Below are positions 33,952 to 43,154 of a DNA stretch of 51,065 nucleotides, one piece after another; position 1 is the stretch's first letter; the number at the start of each line of letters is the position of its first letter. The DNA is from Clostridia bacterium (GTDB lineage: Bacteria > Bacillota > Clostridia > Monoglobales > Monoglobaceae), in assembly GCA_017546165.1 (NCBI GenBank), contig JAFYXL010000004.1:1-51065 (forward strand), given 5' to 3'. The notes beneath the pieces are model-generated. The model worked only from the letters and a program-made list of their open reading frames with translations. It did no database searches and was not told the origin of the DNA. A program made the translations under genes and the position numbers.

Positions 33952-35115
33952 CTATTTTTTCATCAGCTTTCTGATTTTTATTACATTTTCTGCAAGCTTT
34001 TCAATTGTATAATCTATTTCTTCAGCTGTGGTAAACTCCGACAAGCTAAACCTTATACTTCCGTCAATCATTTGTCTGTTAACACCTATCGCTGTCAATA
34101 CATAACTAGGTCCTTTTTTATGGCTTGAACAGGCAGAACCTGATGATACATAAATTCCATCTATTTCAAGTGAGTGTAATAGTACCTCAGATTTTACATA
34201 AGCAAATGATACATTCAATATGTGAGGTGCGGCCCCCTCGTTTGGAGTGTTTATCACAACATCATCTATCTGTGACAAAATTCCCTCACGTAAACGATTT
34301 TTGAGATAATTCATCCGTTCAGCTTTTTCGACAAGATTATCACAGCTCATTTGTGCCGAAAGTCCAAAAGCCGCAATCCCGGGTACATTTTCCGTTCCCG
34401 GACGTATTCCATTTTGTTGGCCTCCTCCAAACTGAATCGGAGCAAGTTTTGCTTTGTTCCTCACGTACAAAGCGCCAACGCCTTTTGGTCCGTGTATTTT
34501 GTGACTACTGATTGAAATAAAATCTGCATCAATCGAAGCCGCAGTAAACGGAATCTTGCCATATGCCTGAACTGCATCTACGTGAAAAAGTGTATTTGGA
34601 TTTAATTTCCTTATAAGCTTTGCAATTTTTTCAACCGGCTCTATTGTGCCAATCTCATTATTTACATACATACAGCTCACCAAAGCCGTGTCTTTTCTTA
34701 TCATATGCGAAAGCTTTTCAAGGTCAACTGCACCATTTTTCAAAACCGGTACCAGTTCAACCATATATCCGCGCTTTTCCATATTTTGCAGTGTATTGAG
34801 AACTGCAGGATGCTCAATCTTTGTGCTTATTATATGCTTACCCCTGCTCATACCGCAGCCACCTATAATTGCCAGATTATCTGCTTCCGTTCCGCCTGAA
34901 GTAAAATATATATCATTTGGAGAAACCTTTAAGGTTTCCGCAATCTGCTCTTTTGCCCTTTTTATTAACTTTTCCGCTTCAATACCTTTTCGATGCAGCG
35001 AAGATGGATTTCCGTAAGAATTATACATTACATCAGCCGCAAGCTCTGCACTTTCCTTATAAACCCGAGTTGTTGCGCTATTGTCCAGATATACTGTTTT
35101 CAATGCTGACTTCAT
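33952..35115 (-). CDS. Cysteine desulfurase (NifS/IscS family), partner of ThiI
   Basis: This 387-residue PLP enzyme begins with YLDNSATT and carries the PLP lysine K206 (SSHKIHGPKG), substrate residues including H102 (KIEHPAVL), and the catalytic cysteine C329 in SSGSACSSHKKGPS. The cysteine loop is the short-loop-plus-insert form of class I (NifS/IscS). It abstracts sulfur from cysteine as a persulfide. Being immediately upstream of thiI suggests it feeds tRNA thiolation, as NifZ does in Bacillus, rather than iron-sulfur assembly; no iscU or iscR is nearby. The ribosome site GAAAGG is unusually close to the ATG. Confidence 0.93.
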   Translation of the reverse strand: MKSALKTVYLDNSATTRVYKESAELAADVMYNSYGNPSSLHRKGIEAEKLIKRAKEQIAETLKVSPNDIYFTSGGTEADNLAIIGGCGMSRGKHIISTKIEHPAVLNTLQNMEKRGYMVELVPVLKNGAVDLEKLSHMIRKDTALVSCMYVNNEIGTIEPVEKIAKLIRKLNPNTLFHVDAVQAYGKIPFTAASIDADFISISSHKIHGPKGVGALYVRNKAKLAPIQFGGGQQNGIRPGTENVPGIAAFGLSAQMSCDNLVEKAERMNYLKNRLREGILSQIDDVVINTPNEGAAPHILNVSFAYVKSEVLLHSLEIDGIYVSSGSACSSHKKGPSYVLTAIGVNRQMIDGSIRFSLSEFTTAEEIDYTIEKLAENVIKIRKLMKK

Positions 35116-35147
35116 CGCCTTTCTTTTTCGCCCTATTACTGAAAATA

Positions 35148-35174
35148 ACGCTTATCAGTAAAACGGATAAGCGT
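35148..35174 (-). terminator. Hairpin between the DivIVA-like gene and nifS
   Basis: ACGCTTATC and GATAAGCGT pair perfectly around a nine-base loop. On the minus strand the tail is TATTTTC, only a modest U-run. It may partly terminate the upstream gene or form the nifS leader; no clear nifS promoter was seen. Confidence 0.5.
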
Positions 35175-35251
35175 AGTTTTCGCAAGAGTGAGTATCATTA
35201 TCCACCCTTAATATATGTTATGTATTTTTTGAGTTATTGTGAAATTTAAAA

Positions 35252-35827
35252 TTATTCTTTTATTGACTCTACAATATGTACAGGAATTGTCCTCTCAACA
35301 TCTCTAAACGGTTCAAGGTTCGAACCCCGTTCTGCATAGTTAATGGCAGAATTTACATAGGCCGTACTGTTGTCGGTCATTCTTCCTACTTGTCTTAATT
35401 CCTCTTCAAATCTACGTATAGCCTCAAGTGAACTTTCTCTCATACGCTCAACCTCTACGCGGATTTGGTCAATTTTTTTGTTTTCGTTGACATAGTAATT
35501 CTTAACCGCCTTACGTTTAATTTCGATTTCACGGTTAAGCATTTCTTTCTTTTCACGAGCCTCTGCTTCTGCCCTTTCACGGATGTCATCGGCGGTTTTG
35601 CGTGCTTCTTCCACCATATTTTTAGCAGTTGCCTCAGCAGTCTGGAGTACGCTTATTACAGCATCACGATTTTTTTCAAGGTCTGCAATTTTTTCTTTAA
35701 GTTCTGCAATTTCCTTATCTTTTTCCGCAAGCTTTGCCTCTGTTTTTTCATCCATTTCGCAAATATAACTGAATACATCTGACTTTTTAAATCCAAAGAG
35801 ACGGCTCCTCAACTTTTTACCTGCCAT
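35252..35827 (-). CDS. DivIVA-like coiled-coil protein
   Basis: The 191-residue protein starts (ATG 35827, seven bases after GGAGGA) with a short basic segment and GFKKSDVFSYICEMDEK, which resembles the N-terminal membrane-curvature segment of DivIVA/GpsB. A long Lys/Glu/Ala-rich coiled coil follows (about residues 25-150), then a disordered tail with PFRDVERTIPVHIVE. DivIVA family proteins mark negatively curved membranes at division sites and poles. The similarity is limited to the N-terminal layout, so the role is inferred. It has its own promoter and no obvious operon partner. Confidence 0.65.
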   Translation of the reverse strand: MAGKKLRSRLFGFKKSDVFSYICEMDEKTEAKLAEKDKEIAELKEKIADLEKNRDAVISVLQTAEATAKNMVEEARKTADDIRERAEAEAREKKEMLNREIEIKRKAVKNYYVNENKKIDQIRVEVERMRESSLEAIRRFEEELRQVGRMTDNSTAYVNSAINYAERGSNLEPFRDVERTIPVHIVESIKE

Positions 35828-35878
35828 AATACATTCCTCCAAAAATACATAATAACTCATTTTTTAATTATATATAAC

Positions 35879-35907
35879 ATTATATCCGTTTTTCACCCCT
35901 TAGTCAA
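35879..35907 (-). promoter_or_regulatory. Sigma-A promoter of the DivIVA-like gene
   Basis: Minus strand: TTGACT (35907-35902), 17-bp spacer, TATAAT (35884-35879), about 50 bases before the ATG. Confidence 0.8.
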
Positions 35908-35964
35908 CTGTTTTTTTTAATAAAGATGTTCTCCCTGTATTTACAATTATTTTTAAAATAATTC

Positions 35965-35993
35965 TTGACTTTTCACCCGATTTATGTTATCAT
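35965..35993 (+). promoter_or_regulatory. Sigma-A promoter of the tRNA-Asp/tRNA-Thr pair
   Basis: Plus strand: TTGACT (35965-35970), 17-bp spacer, TATCAT (35988-35993), 20 bases before the first tRNA. Confidence 0.8.
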
Positions 35994-36013
35994 TTTTCAA
36001 GTGATGTTTACAC

Positions 36014-36090
36014 GGTCCGGTAGTTCAGTTGGTTAGAATGCCAGCCTGTCACGCTGGAGGTCGTGGGTTCGAGCCCCATCCGGATCGCCA
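36014..36090 (+). tRNA. tRNA-Asp (anticodon GUC)
   Basis: A 77-base cloverleaf: acceptor GGTCCGG / CCGGATC (one wobble), D arm TAGTTCAGTTGG, anticodon arm CCAGC-CTGTCAC-GCTGG with GTC, T arm GTGGGTTCGAGCCCCAT, encoded CCA. Confidence 0.95.
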
Positions 36091-36094
36091 CCTT

Positions 36095-36170
<76 letters not shown>

Positions 36171-36205
36171 AAAAACGACTTGCAAAATGCAAGTCGTTTT
36201 TTCTT
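36171..36205. terminator. Bidirectional terminator between the tRNA pair and metH
   Basis: AACGACTTGC-aaaat-GCAAGTCGTT is flanked by A and T runs. It follows the tRNA-Thr CCA directly on the plus strand and the metH stop on the minus strand. Confidence 0.88.
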
Positions 36206-36206
36206 T

Positions 36207-38564
36207 TTATTCATAAACCTTTTCGCTAATACGCACAGCAGCCATCGCGTCAGGTGCATAGAAATCTGCCCCTATCATATCGGCATATTCCTGATTTAAA
36301 ACTGCACCACCAACCATAACCTTTATATCTTTATTCTGTTTTCGAAGAAGCCCTATCGTCTCCTCCATCGCAGGAACCGTTGTGGTCATAAGTGCGCTAA
36401 GTCCCACCAGGCTACAGTTCTTTTCAATCGCATAATCCACAATTACTTCAGGCGCAACATCTCTTCCCAAATCATATACAGTAAATCCATAACTTTCAAG
36501 CATTACTTTGACAATATTTTTTCCAATATCGTGTATGTCACCTTTTACAGTAGCAAGAACAACAGATTTTTTATCATCCACTATATTCTTAGGCATTTTT
36601 TCTTTTATTATTTCAAAAGCTGCCGATGCTGCTTCTGCACTCATAAGAAGTTGCGGAAGAAATGCTTTTCCTTTTTCAAAATCCGTTCCTATTTTATTAA
36701 GTGCAGGTATTATCTCATCATTGATTACACTTAAAGGATCTTGAGTTTCAAGTAGCTTTTGGGTAGGTAAAACCACTATATCCTTCATACCTTTTTCGAT
36801 AACATATTTAAGACTATGTTCTGTTTCCTTTGGAGTAACACTTGTTTCTTGTTGGTCAGAATTCGCATATGCAATAAAGTCATTGCAGGCGGGATCTTTA
36901 TTGCTGAGAACATTATACGCATAATAAACATCCATCATAGTCTTTGCAAAAGGGTTCATTATTGCACAATCCAGTCCTTCTTCAAGGGCCATAGCAAAAA
37001 ATACAGAATTTATTTTTTCACGTCCGGGCAATCCGAATGATATGTTTGAAACCCCAAGGCTTGTGCAAAATCCCATCTCTTTAATCTTTTTTATTGATTC
37101 CAGTGTTACAAGAGCATTTTCAGTATCCGATGATATTGTAAGCGCCAATGGGTCAACAATTATATCCTTTTTGTCTATGCCATATTCTCTAGCTGCTTTT
37201 GCTATTTTTTCTACAATTTTTGCTCTTTGATTTGCCGTTTTAGGTATGCCACTCTCATCAATAGTCAGTGCAATCAGCGTACCTCCATACTTTTTCACAA
37301 GTGGCAATATTTCTTTCAGCTTTTCATCTTCGCCATTTACCGAATTTACAAGTGGTTTACCATTATAAATTCTCATAGCCGCCTCAAGCGCCTTTGGATT
37401 TACCGAATCAAGCTGCAAGGGCAACGCTGTAACTGTCTGTATTTCAAAAACAGCATTTTTAAGCATAGCGGCCTCATTAATTTCAGGAAGGCCTACATTT
37501 ATATCCAAAATCTGAACGCCTGCTTCTTCTTGTGATACTGCCTCATTCAAGAGGTAACCCATATTATTTTCTTTGAGCGCAGCCTTTAGTTTGGACTTTC
37601 CTGTTGGATTTATTCTTTCACCTATCAAAACAGGTTTTTTGCCTATTTCAACCGCGTGCGTGTAAGACGACACAAGAGTTTGTGTCTTGAAATCAGGCAG
37701 TCTATATGCTGTATTTTTTGTCTTTTTAATCGTCTTTTTTATATATTCCGGGGTTGTTCCACAACAACCGCCCAGCAAACTTGCTCCCATTTTCGACATT
37801 TTAAGCATATAATCCGAAAATTCTTCCGCATCTATACTAAACACCGTTTTGCCGTTAACTTCAGCAGGCAGACCTGCATTGGGATTTACAATAATGGGCA
37901 CAGATGAATACTCAACAAACTTTTCGAGTATATCAAGCATCTTGTCAGGTCCTAAAGAACAGTTCATACCCAACGCATCAACGCCAAGGCCTTCAAGCAT
38001 AGCTATCATACTTACCGCATCTGCGCCGGTCATAAGCTTGCCGCTCTCATCATACACATTAGTTACAAAAACAGGTAAATCACAATTTTCTTTTGTGGCA
38101 AGTACGGCCGCTTTTGTTTCATAACTATCATTCATAGTTTCAATAAGGACAGCATCAACACCATATTTTTCAGCTAATCTTATATTCTTTGCAAACAGCT
38201 CAATTGCATCCTCAAATTCAAGATTTCCCAGTGGCTTCAACAGTTGGCCCGTTGGTCCTAAATCAAAGGCAATAAATACATCATTACGCCCCTTAGTCGC
38301 TAATTTTGCACAATCAATTGCCGCCTTTATGAGTTCTTCATAATTTTCATACTTCTCCGCATTTATACCAAACGTATTAGTTTTTATAATATTGCATCCA
38401 GCATCTATGTACGATTTATGAAGCTCAGTAATTTTTCCCGGCTCAAGTATATTCCACTTTTCAGGTGCCATACCGGCAGGAAGTCCCATACTTTGCAGTA
38501 CTGTACCTGTTCCACCATCAAAGTACAATCGTTTTTCTTTTATTGCATCTAATATATTTGCCAT
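36207..38564 (-). CDS. metH: Cobalamin-dependent methionine synthase lacking the reactivation domain
   Basis: The 785-residue protein has three of the four MetH modules: the homocysteine-methyltransferase barrel (about 1-290, zinc ligands in GMNCSLGP and GGCCGTTPEY), the methyltetrahydrofolate-binding barrel (about 310-570, IGERINPTGK, ILDINVGLP), and the cap plus cobalamin-binding domain (about 590-785, with the His-on motif GDIHDIGKNIV). The C-terminal activation domain of E. coli MetH (1227 residues) is missing; a separate small gene just upstream supplies a homologue. It is the last gene of the cysK-metF-activation-metH operon. It makes methionine from homocysteine and methyl-THF. Confidence 0.95.
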   Translation of the reverse strand: MANILDAIKEKRLYFDGGTGTVLQSMGLPAGMAPEKWNILEPGKITELHKSYIDAGCNIIKTNTFGINAEKYENYEELIKAAIDCAKLATKGRNDVFIAFDLGPTGQLLKPLGNLEFEDAIELFAKNIRLAEKYGVDAVLIETMNDSYETKAAVLATKENCDLPVFVTNVYDESGKLMTGADAVSMIAMLEGLGVDALGMNCSLGPDKMLDILEKFVEYSSVPIIVNPNAGLPAEVNGKTVFSIDAEEFSDYMLKMSKMGASLLGGCCGTTPEYIKKTIKKTKNTAYRLPDFKTQTLVSSYTHAVEIGKKPVLIGERINPTGKSKLKAALKENNMGYLLNEAVSQEEAGVQILDINVGLPEINEAAMLKNAVFEIQTVTALPLQLDSVNPKALEAAMRIYNGKPLVNSVNGEDEKLKEILPLVKKYGGTLIALTIDESGIPKTANQRAKIVEKIAKAAREYGIDKKDIIVDPLALTISSDTENALVTLESIKKIKEMGFCTSLGVSNISFGLPGREKINSVFFAMALEEGLDCAIMNPFAKTMMDVYYAYNVLSNKDPACNDFIAYANSDQQETSVTPKETEHSLKYVIEKGMKDIVVLPTQKLLETQDPLSVINDEIIPALNKIGTDFEKGKAFLPQLLMSAEAASAAFEIIKEKMPKNIVDDKKSVVLATVKGDIHDIGKNIVKVMLESYGFTVYDLGRDVAPEVIVDYAIEKNCSLVGLSALMTTTVPAMEETIGLLRKQNKDIKVMVGGAVLNQEYADMIGADFYAPDAMAAVRISEKVYE

Positions 38565-38584
38565 TCATATACCCTCATTTATTT

Positions 38585-39166
38585 TTAAATTATCCCCATA
38601 ACAGCAGTTACCGATTTCATAGGTAACATAAGATAAGATTTATTCACAGTCATCCCAAGAAGACGTGGTGCATTTAAAAGTTCAAGAATCCGGGGTTGAA
38701 GTTCAATGCCGAAATCACCAAAACCCGGACTAAACCTGGGTCTGGTTAAAGTTTCACCTTTGATTATCTTTTCAGCTTTATCCATAGCGCCCTCTGCTAA
38801 AGCCGAGCTTAAAGAATCCGTTATAAAATATTCAACCGGAGAAATTGTTTTTAACTTATTAAGTAATCTATCTACACCTATACCCAATGTAACACAAAAA
38901 ACAAATGCCTCATTACAGTCTTTAAGATTTTTAAGGAGTTTTTCGCTCTCAAACTCGCCAAACCCACAATCCAAAGAGCTGCCACCAAGCCTTTTTACAG
39001 GAACTTTCACTCCCAGATACTTGCAATCGACAACAACCTTCAATTTTTCAAAACACTTATCAAATTCATCCATATTAAAATTGCTAGCCACCTGAAGTCG
39101 TTTTGCCCGCTCATATGGATTGATTAAAATTTCATTTGTTGGAATAGTTCCGTAATTGAAAGTCAT
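38585..39166 (-). CDS. Stand-alone methionine synthase reactivation-domain-like protein
   Basis: The 193-residue protein shares the C-terminal pattern of the MetH activation (Met_synt_B12) domain: RPRFSPGFGDFGIELQPRI-type and LLGMTVNKSYLMLPMKSVTAVMGI, comparable with the SAM-binding RxxPGY and the final ...M.P..SVSG.. segments of E. coli MetH. MetH next door lacks exactly this domain, so this gene probably supplies SAM-dependent reductive reactivation in trans. It overlaps metF by four bases and metH starts 20 bases further on. It is shorter than the E. coli domain. The function is inferred from similarity and context. Confidence 0.82.
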   Translation of the reverse strand: MTFNYGTIPTNEILINPYERAKRLQVASNFNMDEFDKCFEKLKVVVDCKYLGVKVPVKRLGGSSLDCGFGEFESEKLLKNLKDCNEAFVFCVTLGIGVDRLLNKLKTISPVEYFITDSLSSALAEGAMDKAEKIIKGETLTRPRFSPGFGDFGIELQPRILELLNAPRLLGMTVNKSYLMLPMKSVTAVMGII

Positions 39167-40023
39167 CTTATAATCTCCGAAATATTGTTTTGTATCGCCG
39201 CAGCCACATCGGGTTTGTTCATTGAATAAACGTGCACTGCATTTACGCCGTTTGCAAATAAGTCAATTATCTGCTCAGTTGCATAGGCAATACCAGCTTG
39301 TTTCATTGCCTCAGGTTTGTCACCATATCTGTCAACAAGCCTCAAAAACCTTTGAGGTAATGTATTTTGCGAAATAGAACAAATACGTTTTATTTGCTTA
39401 GCATTGGTAACAGGCATAATTCCCGCTACAACAGGAACATTAACTCCCTCGCGATATAATCTATACATAAAGTTGTATAAGATATTGTTATCAAAAAACA
39501 TCTGTGTGGTCAAAAATTCGCAACCATTTTCCACCTTGATTTTTAAACTATCAATATCAGACTTGCTGTCCTTGCTCTCCGGGTGATTTTCCGGATAGCA
39601 GGCACCACCTATACAAAATCCTCCAAAATCACGAATTTCCGTGGCAAGCTCACTTGCATAATGATACTGAAGATTATTCATATTTAACCCATCAGGAATA
39701 TCCCCACGAAGAGCCAAGATGTTTTTAATACCTCTTTCCTTTAAATCTTTCAAAAGGGACTGAATTTCTTCCCTCCTTGATGAAATACAGCTAAGATGTG
39801 CAATAGGAATAACATTCATACTTAAAAGTTTTGATGCAATATCCGCTGTATATTTTGACGTACCGCCGCCTGCGCCATATGTAACACTCATAAAACTTGG
39901 GTTAAGTTTGGCAATTTCTACAGTTGCCTGCATAACCGACTCAAAATTAGCACTAATTTTTGGAGGAAAAACCTCAAAAGACAGGCTCGGTTTTTCCCCA
40001 CTTATAATATCAATTACTTTCAT
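39163..40023 (-). CDS. metF: 5,10-methylenetetrahydrofolate reductase
   Basis: The 286-residue TIM-barrel flavoprotein opens with LSFEVFPPK (catalytic glutamate) and has the FAD-site segments FMSVTYGAGGG, IAHLSC, LALRGDIP and TQMFFDN. It reduces methylene-THF to methyl-THF, the methyl donor for the downstream MetH. I use the ATG at 40023, six bases after AAAGGTGA; a GTG three codons upstream is inside that site. The bacterial short form without a regulatory domain is expected. Confidence 0.95.
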   Translation of the reverse strand: MKVIDIISGEKPSLSFEVFPPKISANFESVMQATVEIAKLNPSFMSVTYGAGGGTSKYTADIASKLLSMNVIPIAHLSCISSRREEIQSLLKDLKERGIKNILALRGDIPDGLNMNNLQYHYASELATEIRDFGGFCIGGACYPENHPESKDSKSDIDSLKIKVENGCEFLTTQMFFDNNILYNFMYRLYREGVNVPVVAGIMPVTNAKQIKRICSISQNTLPQRFLRLVDRYGDKPEAMKQAGIAYATEQIIDLFANGVNAVHVYSMNKPDVAAAIQNNISEIIR

Positions 40024-40034
40024 AAATATCACCT

Positions 40035-40964
40035 TTAATTTTTAAACATATCAGTGGAAAGATACCTATCTCCGGTATCAGGCAACAATGCAACTATTGT
40101 TTTGCCGACATTCTCCGGACGTTTTGCAAGTTCTATAGCTGCACTCAGTGCTGCACCCGATGATATACCAACAAGTATCCCCTCATATTTTCCCATAAGC
40201 CTTCCGCATTCAAAGGCTTGTTCTTCGTCAACCTTCAAAATTTCGTCAATCACACTAGTGTCCAGTACTTTTGGTATAAATCCGGCACCAATTCCTTGAA
40301 GACCATGAGGTCCGGCAACCCCACCGGAAAGCACGGGTGATTTTTGTGGTTCAACTGCTGCTATCTTTATATCAGCTTTTTGCGATTTTAAATATTTGCC
40401 TGTCCCCGTAATGGTTCCGCCTGTACCAATTCCGGCAACGAATATATCAATTTCTCCGTCTGTATCCTGAAAAATTTCAGGTCCCGTTGTATCAAAATGT
40501 GCTTTTGCATTTGCAGGGTTTACAAACTGTCCAGGAATAAAACTGTTTGAAATTTCCTTTGATAGTTCCTCCGCTTTTTCAATGGCACCCTGCATCCCTT
40601 TGGCTCCCTCTGTCAGAACAAGCTCAGCCCCATATGCTTTCATAATCTGTCTTCGTTCAATCGACATTGTTTCGGGCATTACAATAATAAGCTTATATCC
40701 TCTCACTGCACACGCAAGAGCAAGCCCTATACCCGTATTTCCCGAAGTAGGCTCAATTATAACAGAATCAGGTTTTAACTTACCTGACTTTTCAGCATCA
40801 TCAAGCATATATTTGGCAGCTCTATCCTTTACTGACCCTGCCGGATTAAAACACTCCAGCTTTGCCAATATTTTAGCATTTAAGTCAAGCTTTTTTTCAA
40901 TATTTACGAGTCTCAATATGGGAGTTTTCCCAATTAGTTCCTCTGCAGAATTATATATTTTCAT
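40035..40964 (-). CDS. cysK: Cysteine synthase A (O-acetylserine sulfhydrylase)
   Basis: The 309-residue fold-type II PLP enzyme has the PLP lysine in NPAGSVKDRAA (about K45), the substrate loop PTSGNTGIGLA and the phosphate-binding GIGTGGTITG. It makes cysteine from O-acetylserine and sulfide. It is the first gene of the cysK-metF-activation-metH operon and has a perfect consensus promoter 30 bases upstream. CysM or a cystathionine synthase are less likely given the motifs. Confidence 0.95.
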   Translation of the reverse strand: MKIYNSAEELIGKTPILRLVNIEKKLDLNAKILAKLECFNPAGSVKDRAAKYMLDDAEKSGKLKPDSVIIEPTSGNTGIGLALACAVRGYKLIIVMPETMSIERRQIMKAYGAELVLTEGAKGMQGAIEKAEELSKEISNSFIPGQFVNPANAKAHFDTTGPEIFQDTDGEIDIFVAGIGTGGTITGTGKYLKSQKADIKIAAVEPQKSPVLSGGVAGPHGLQGIGAGFIPKVLDTSVIDEILKVDEEQAFECGRLMGKYEGILVGISSGAALSAAIELAKRPENVGKTIVALLPDTGDRYLSTDMFKN

Positions 40965-40994
40965 TCACATCACATCCATCTGAATTTTTATAAG

Positions 40995-41023
40995 ATTATA
41001 TCATTACAAATACATATTGTCAA
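40995..41023 (-). promoter_or_regulatory. Perfect consensus sigma-A promoter of the cysK-metF-metH operon
   Basis: Minus strand: TTGACA (41023-41018), 17-bp spacer, TATAAT (41000-40995). The leader is only about 25 bases, so there is no SAM riboswitch or T-box in it. Confidence 0.88.
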
Positions 41024-41029
41024 CAAAAT

Positions 41030-41064
41030 AAAATAACGGCTGAAAAGACTCCAGCCGTTATTTT
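41030..41064 (-). terminator. Terminator after the phosphoribosyltransferase gene
   Basis: AAATAACGGCTG / CAGCCGTTATTT with an eight-to-nine-base loop is followed on the minus strand by a T-rich run, just past the stop at 41075. Confidence 0.85.
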
Positions 41065-41074
41065 ATGCTTTAAA

Positions 41075-41635
41075 TTATTCAATTATACTACCATCAGCAT
41101 GAAACACAGGAAGCGGTGCAAGATAGGTCACATCTTCCCTACCTATTGCATCACCCTCAGCAAGAACCGCCATTCTTCCAACAATTTTGCCTCCGACCTG
41201 ATCAATAAGGGTTTCAAGCGCCTTTAATGATTCACCTGTACTGATAACATCATCAACAATTAGTACACGCTTGCCCTTCATTGCTTCAGCTTCAGCAGAC
41301 CCTATACAAAGTGTCTGAGTATGCGCTGTGGTAATCGAATCAACCTGGGTTGTAATTACATCCTTCATATAAAGTTTTGGACCTTTACGTGCAACAATGT
41401 AATAATTGTTACCCGACTGTCTTGCCATTTCGTAAAGCAAAGGAATACCTTTGGATTCTGCCGTAATCAGCACATCAAAATCCGGCGCCTTTTTAAGAAG
41501 CTCACCCGCTGCGTGTTTTGTAATTTCTACATCCCCAAACATAATGAATGCGGCAATATAAAAATCATCTGAAACCTTGCAAAGCGGAAGGTCCCTTTTT
41601 ACCCCACAGATGTCAATTTCATAAACTGAATTCAT
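41075..41635 (-). CDS. Purine phosphoribosyltransferase (adenine-PRTase-like)
   Basis: The 186-residue type I phosphoribosyltransferase carries the PRPP-binding motif VLIVDDVISTGESL (about 122-135) and the upstream ITAESKGIPLLYEMAR and ARKGPKLYMKD loops typical of adenine/xanthine PRTases. It would salvage a purine base with PRPP. It lies 30 bases downstream of a NCS2 purine permease, so uptake and salvage are coupled. Which base is used cannot be decided; true Apt proteins are similar in length but differ in the N terminus. Confidence 0.8.
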   Translation of the reverse strand: MNSVYEIDICGVKRDLPLCKVSDDFYIAAFIMFGDVEITKHAAGELLKKAPDFDVLITAESKGIPLLYEMARQSGNNYYIVARKGPKLYMKDVITTQVDSITTAHTQTLCIGSAEAEAMKGKRVLIVDDVISTGESLKALETLIDQVGGKIVGRMAVLAEGDAIGREDVTYLAPLPVFHADGSIIE

Positions 41636-41665
41636 AATATAAGTCCAACCCTTTCTGTTTTAAAA

Positions 41666-43015
41666 CTACATAACCAATGTTGCAATATAAATTCCAAACA
41701 AAACAAACGATACCCACATAATAGCACTTATATCTTTAATTTTGCCGGTAGCAACCTTAAGGATAACCCAAGAAATTATACCAAACATAATTCCTGTTGC
41801 AATTGAATATGCAAATGGCATCATAATGACTGCCAAAAATCCGCCTATAACGTCTGCTATATCACCTTCGAAGTCCATCTTTTTGATAGCACTAAGCATC
41901 AAAAGACCAACATAAAGCATCGCAGAAGTTGTAGCAAAAGAAGGAATTGCAAGGAAAATCGGTGCAAAAACAATGGCAATAACAAACATAACACCTGTTG
42001 TCAAAGCGGTAAGACCCGTTTTGCCGCCTGCTGCAACCCCGGCACTTGATTCAACATAGCTTGTAACGGTAGAAGTACCAAGACAAGCACCTGCAACTGT
42101 ACCAACAGCGTCAGCCATAAGTGCTCCGCCTGCATTTGGAAGTGTGCCATCTTCTTTAAGAAGATTACCCTTCTGGGCAACACCGATAAGAGTACCTACA
42201 GTATCAAAAATATCAGTATAAAGGAATGTAAATGTGATAATTGCAAATGATGCAAGATTATTCACAACAAAACCAAAATCAAACTTAAACATTGCAGGAG
42301 CTGCAAAGTTAGCCTTGATTGCTTCCCAAGATAATGTAGGATAGAGAACGGTTGAGAAAATATTTTTATCAAATGCCCAACCAATAAGCTGAACTATTAT
42401 ACCAATCACCCAAGTTCCTATAATACCAATAAGAATACCACCGGGAACCTTTTTGTATTCAAGAACGCCGATAATCAAAAGTCCAACTATTGAAAGAATT
42501 ACAGAAGCTGAGCCAAGGTCACCAAGGGCAACTGTTGTTGCAGGACTTGCTACAATTACCTGTGAATTAAGAAGTGCGATAATTGTAATGAAGAGACCGA
42601 TACCTGCTGTGATACCTAATTTAAGGTTGCTGGGAATCTTATTTACGAGAGCTTCTCTGAACTTAAACAAAGAAAGAATCATAAATATAATACCTTCAAT
42701 AAATACAGCGGTCAGAGCAACTTCGTATGAGCAACCCATCGCACCACAAACTGTGTATGCAAAAAAGGCATTAAGCCCCATACCGGAGGCAAGTGCTACA
42801 GGATAGTTAGCAAAGAATGCCATACAAATTGTAGCTATTGCAGCCGAAATTGCAGTTGCCATAAATATTGACGCAGGCGATGCACCGGGGATTGCGCCCA
42901 AGTACATAGGGTTAACGGCCAATATGTAAGCCATTGCAAGGAAAGTTGTGATACCTGCAAGAATTTCTGTCTTGACAGATGTACCATTTGCCTTCAGTTT
43001 AAATAGTTTTTCCAT
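41666..43015 (-). CDS. NCS2-family purine permease (AzgA/PbuG type)
   Basis: The 449-residue polytopic membrane protein has the AzgA-type features: an N-terminal TSVKTEILAGITTFLAMAYIL, the MGLNAFFAYTVC signature in TM3, and TATIMG-like segments around VTSYVESSAGVAAGGKTGLTAL. Twelve to fourteen hydrophobic helices are seen. AzgA members import adenine, guanine or hypoxanthine with protons. It is the first gene of the permease-phosphoribosyltransferase operon. No purine riboswitch is visible upstream. Confidence 0.92.
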   Translation of the reverse strand: MEKLFKLKANGTSVKTEILAGITTFLAMAYILAVNPMYLGAIPGASPASIFMATAISAAIATICMAFFANYPVALASGMGLNAFFAYTVCGAMGCSYEVALTAVFIEGIIFMILSLFKFREALVNKIPSNLKLGITAGIGLFITIIALLNSQVIVASPATTVALGDLGSASVILSIVGLLIIGVLEYKKVPGGILIGIIGTWVIGIIVQLIGWAFDKNIFSTVLYPTLSWEAIKANFAAPAMFKFDFGFVVNNLASFAIITFTFLYTDIFDTVGTLIGVAQKGNLLKEDGTLPNAGGALMADAVGTVAGACLGTSTVTSYVESSAGVAAGGKTGLTALTTGVMFVIAIVFAPIFLAIPSFATTSAMLYVGLLMLSAIKKMDFEGDIADVIGGFLAVIMMPFAYSIATGIMFGIISWVILKVATGKIKDISAIMWVSFVLFGIYIATLVM

Positions 43016-43052
43016 GAGATTTCACTCCTCACATAATTTTTAATACTATTTT

Positions 43053-43081
43053 ATTTTATAATAGTTTATTAAATTTTTCAA
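43053..43081 (-). promoter_or_regulatory. Candidate sigma-A promoter of the purine permease operon
   Basis: Minus strand: TTGAAA (43081-43076), 17-bp spacer, TAAAAT (43058-43053). The region is very AT-rich, so alternatives exist. Confidence 0.45.
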
Positions 43082-43154
43082 GTGAATTAAAAAAATTATC
43101 GCATTTTGTAGTTTTTGTTAATAAAACATACTATTCTTTGTATAAAATGTATAA

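Noticed and set aside
40965..41030. SAM riboswitch before cysK-metF-metH
   Set aside because: The promoter leaves only about 25 bases of leader, too little for any SAM riboswitch.
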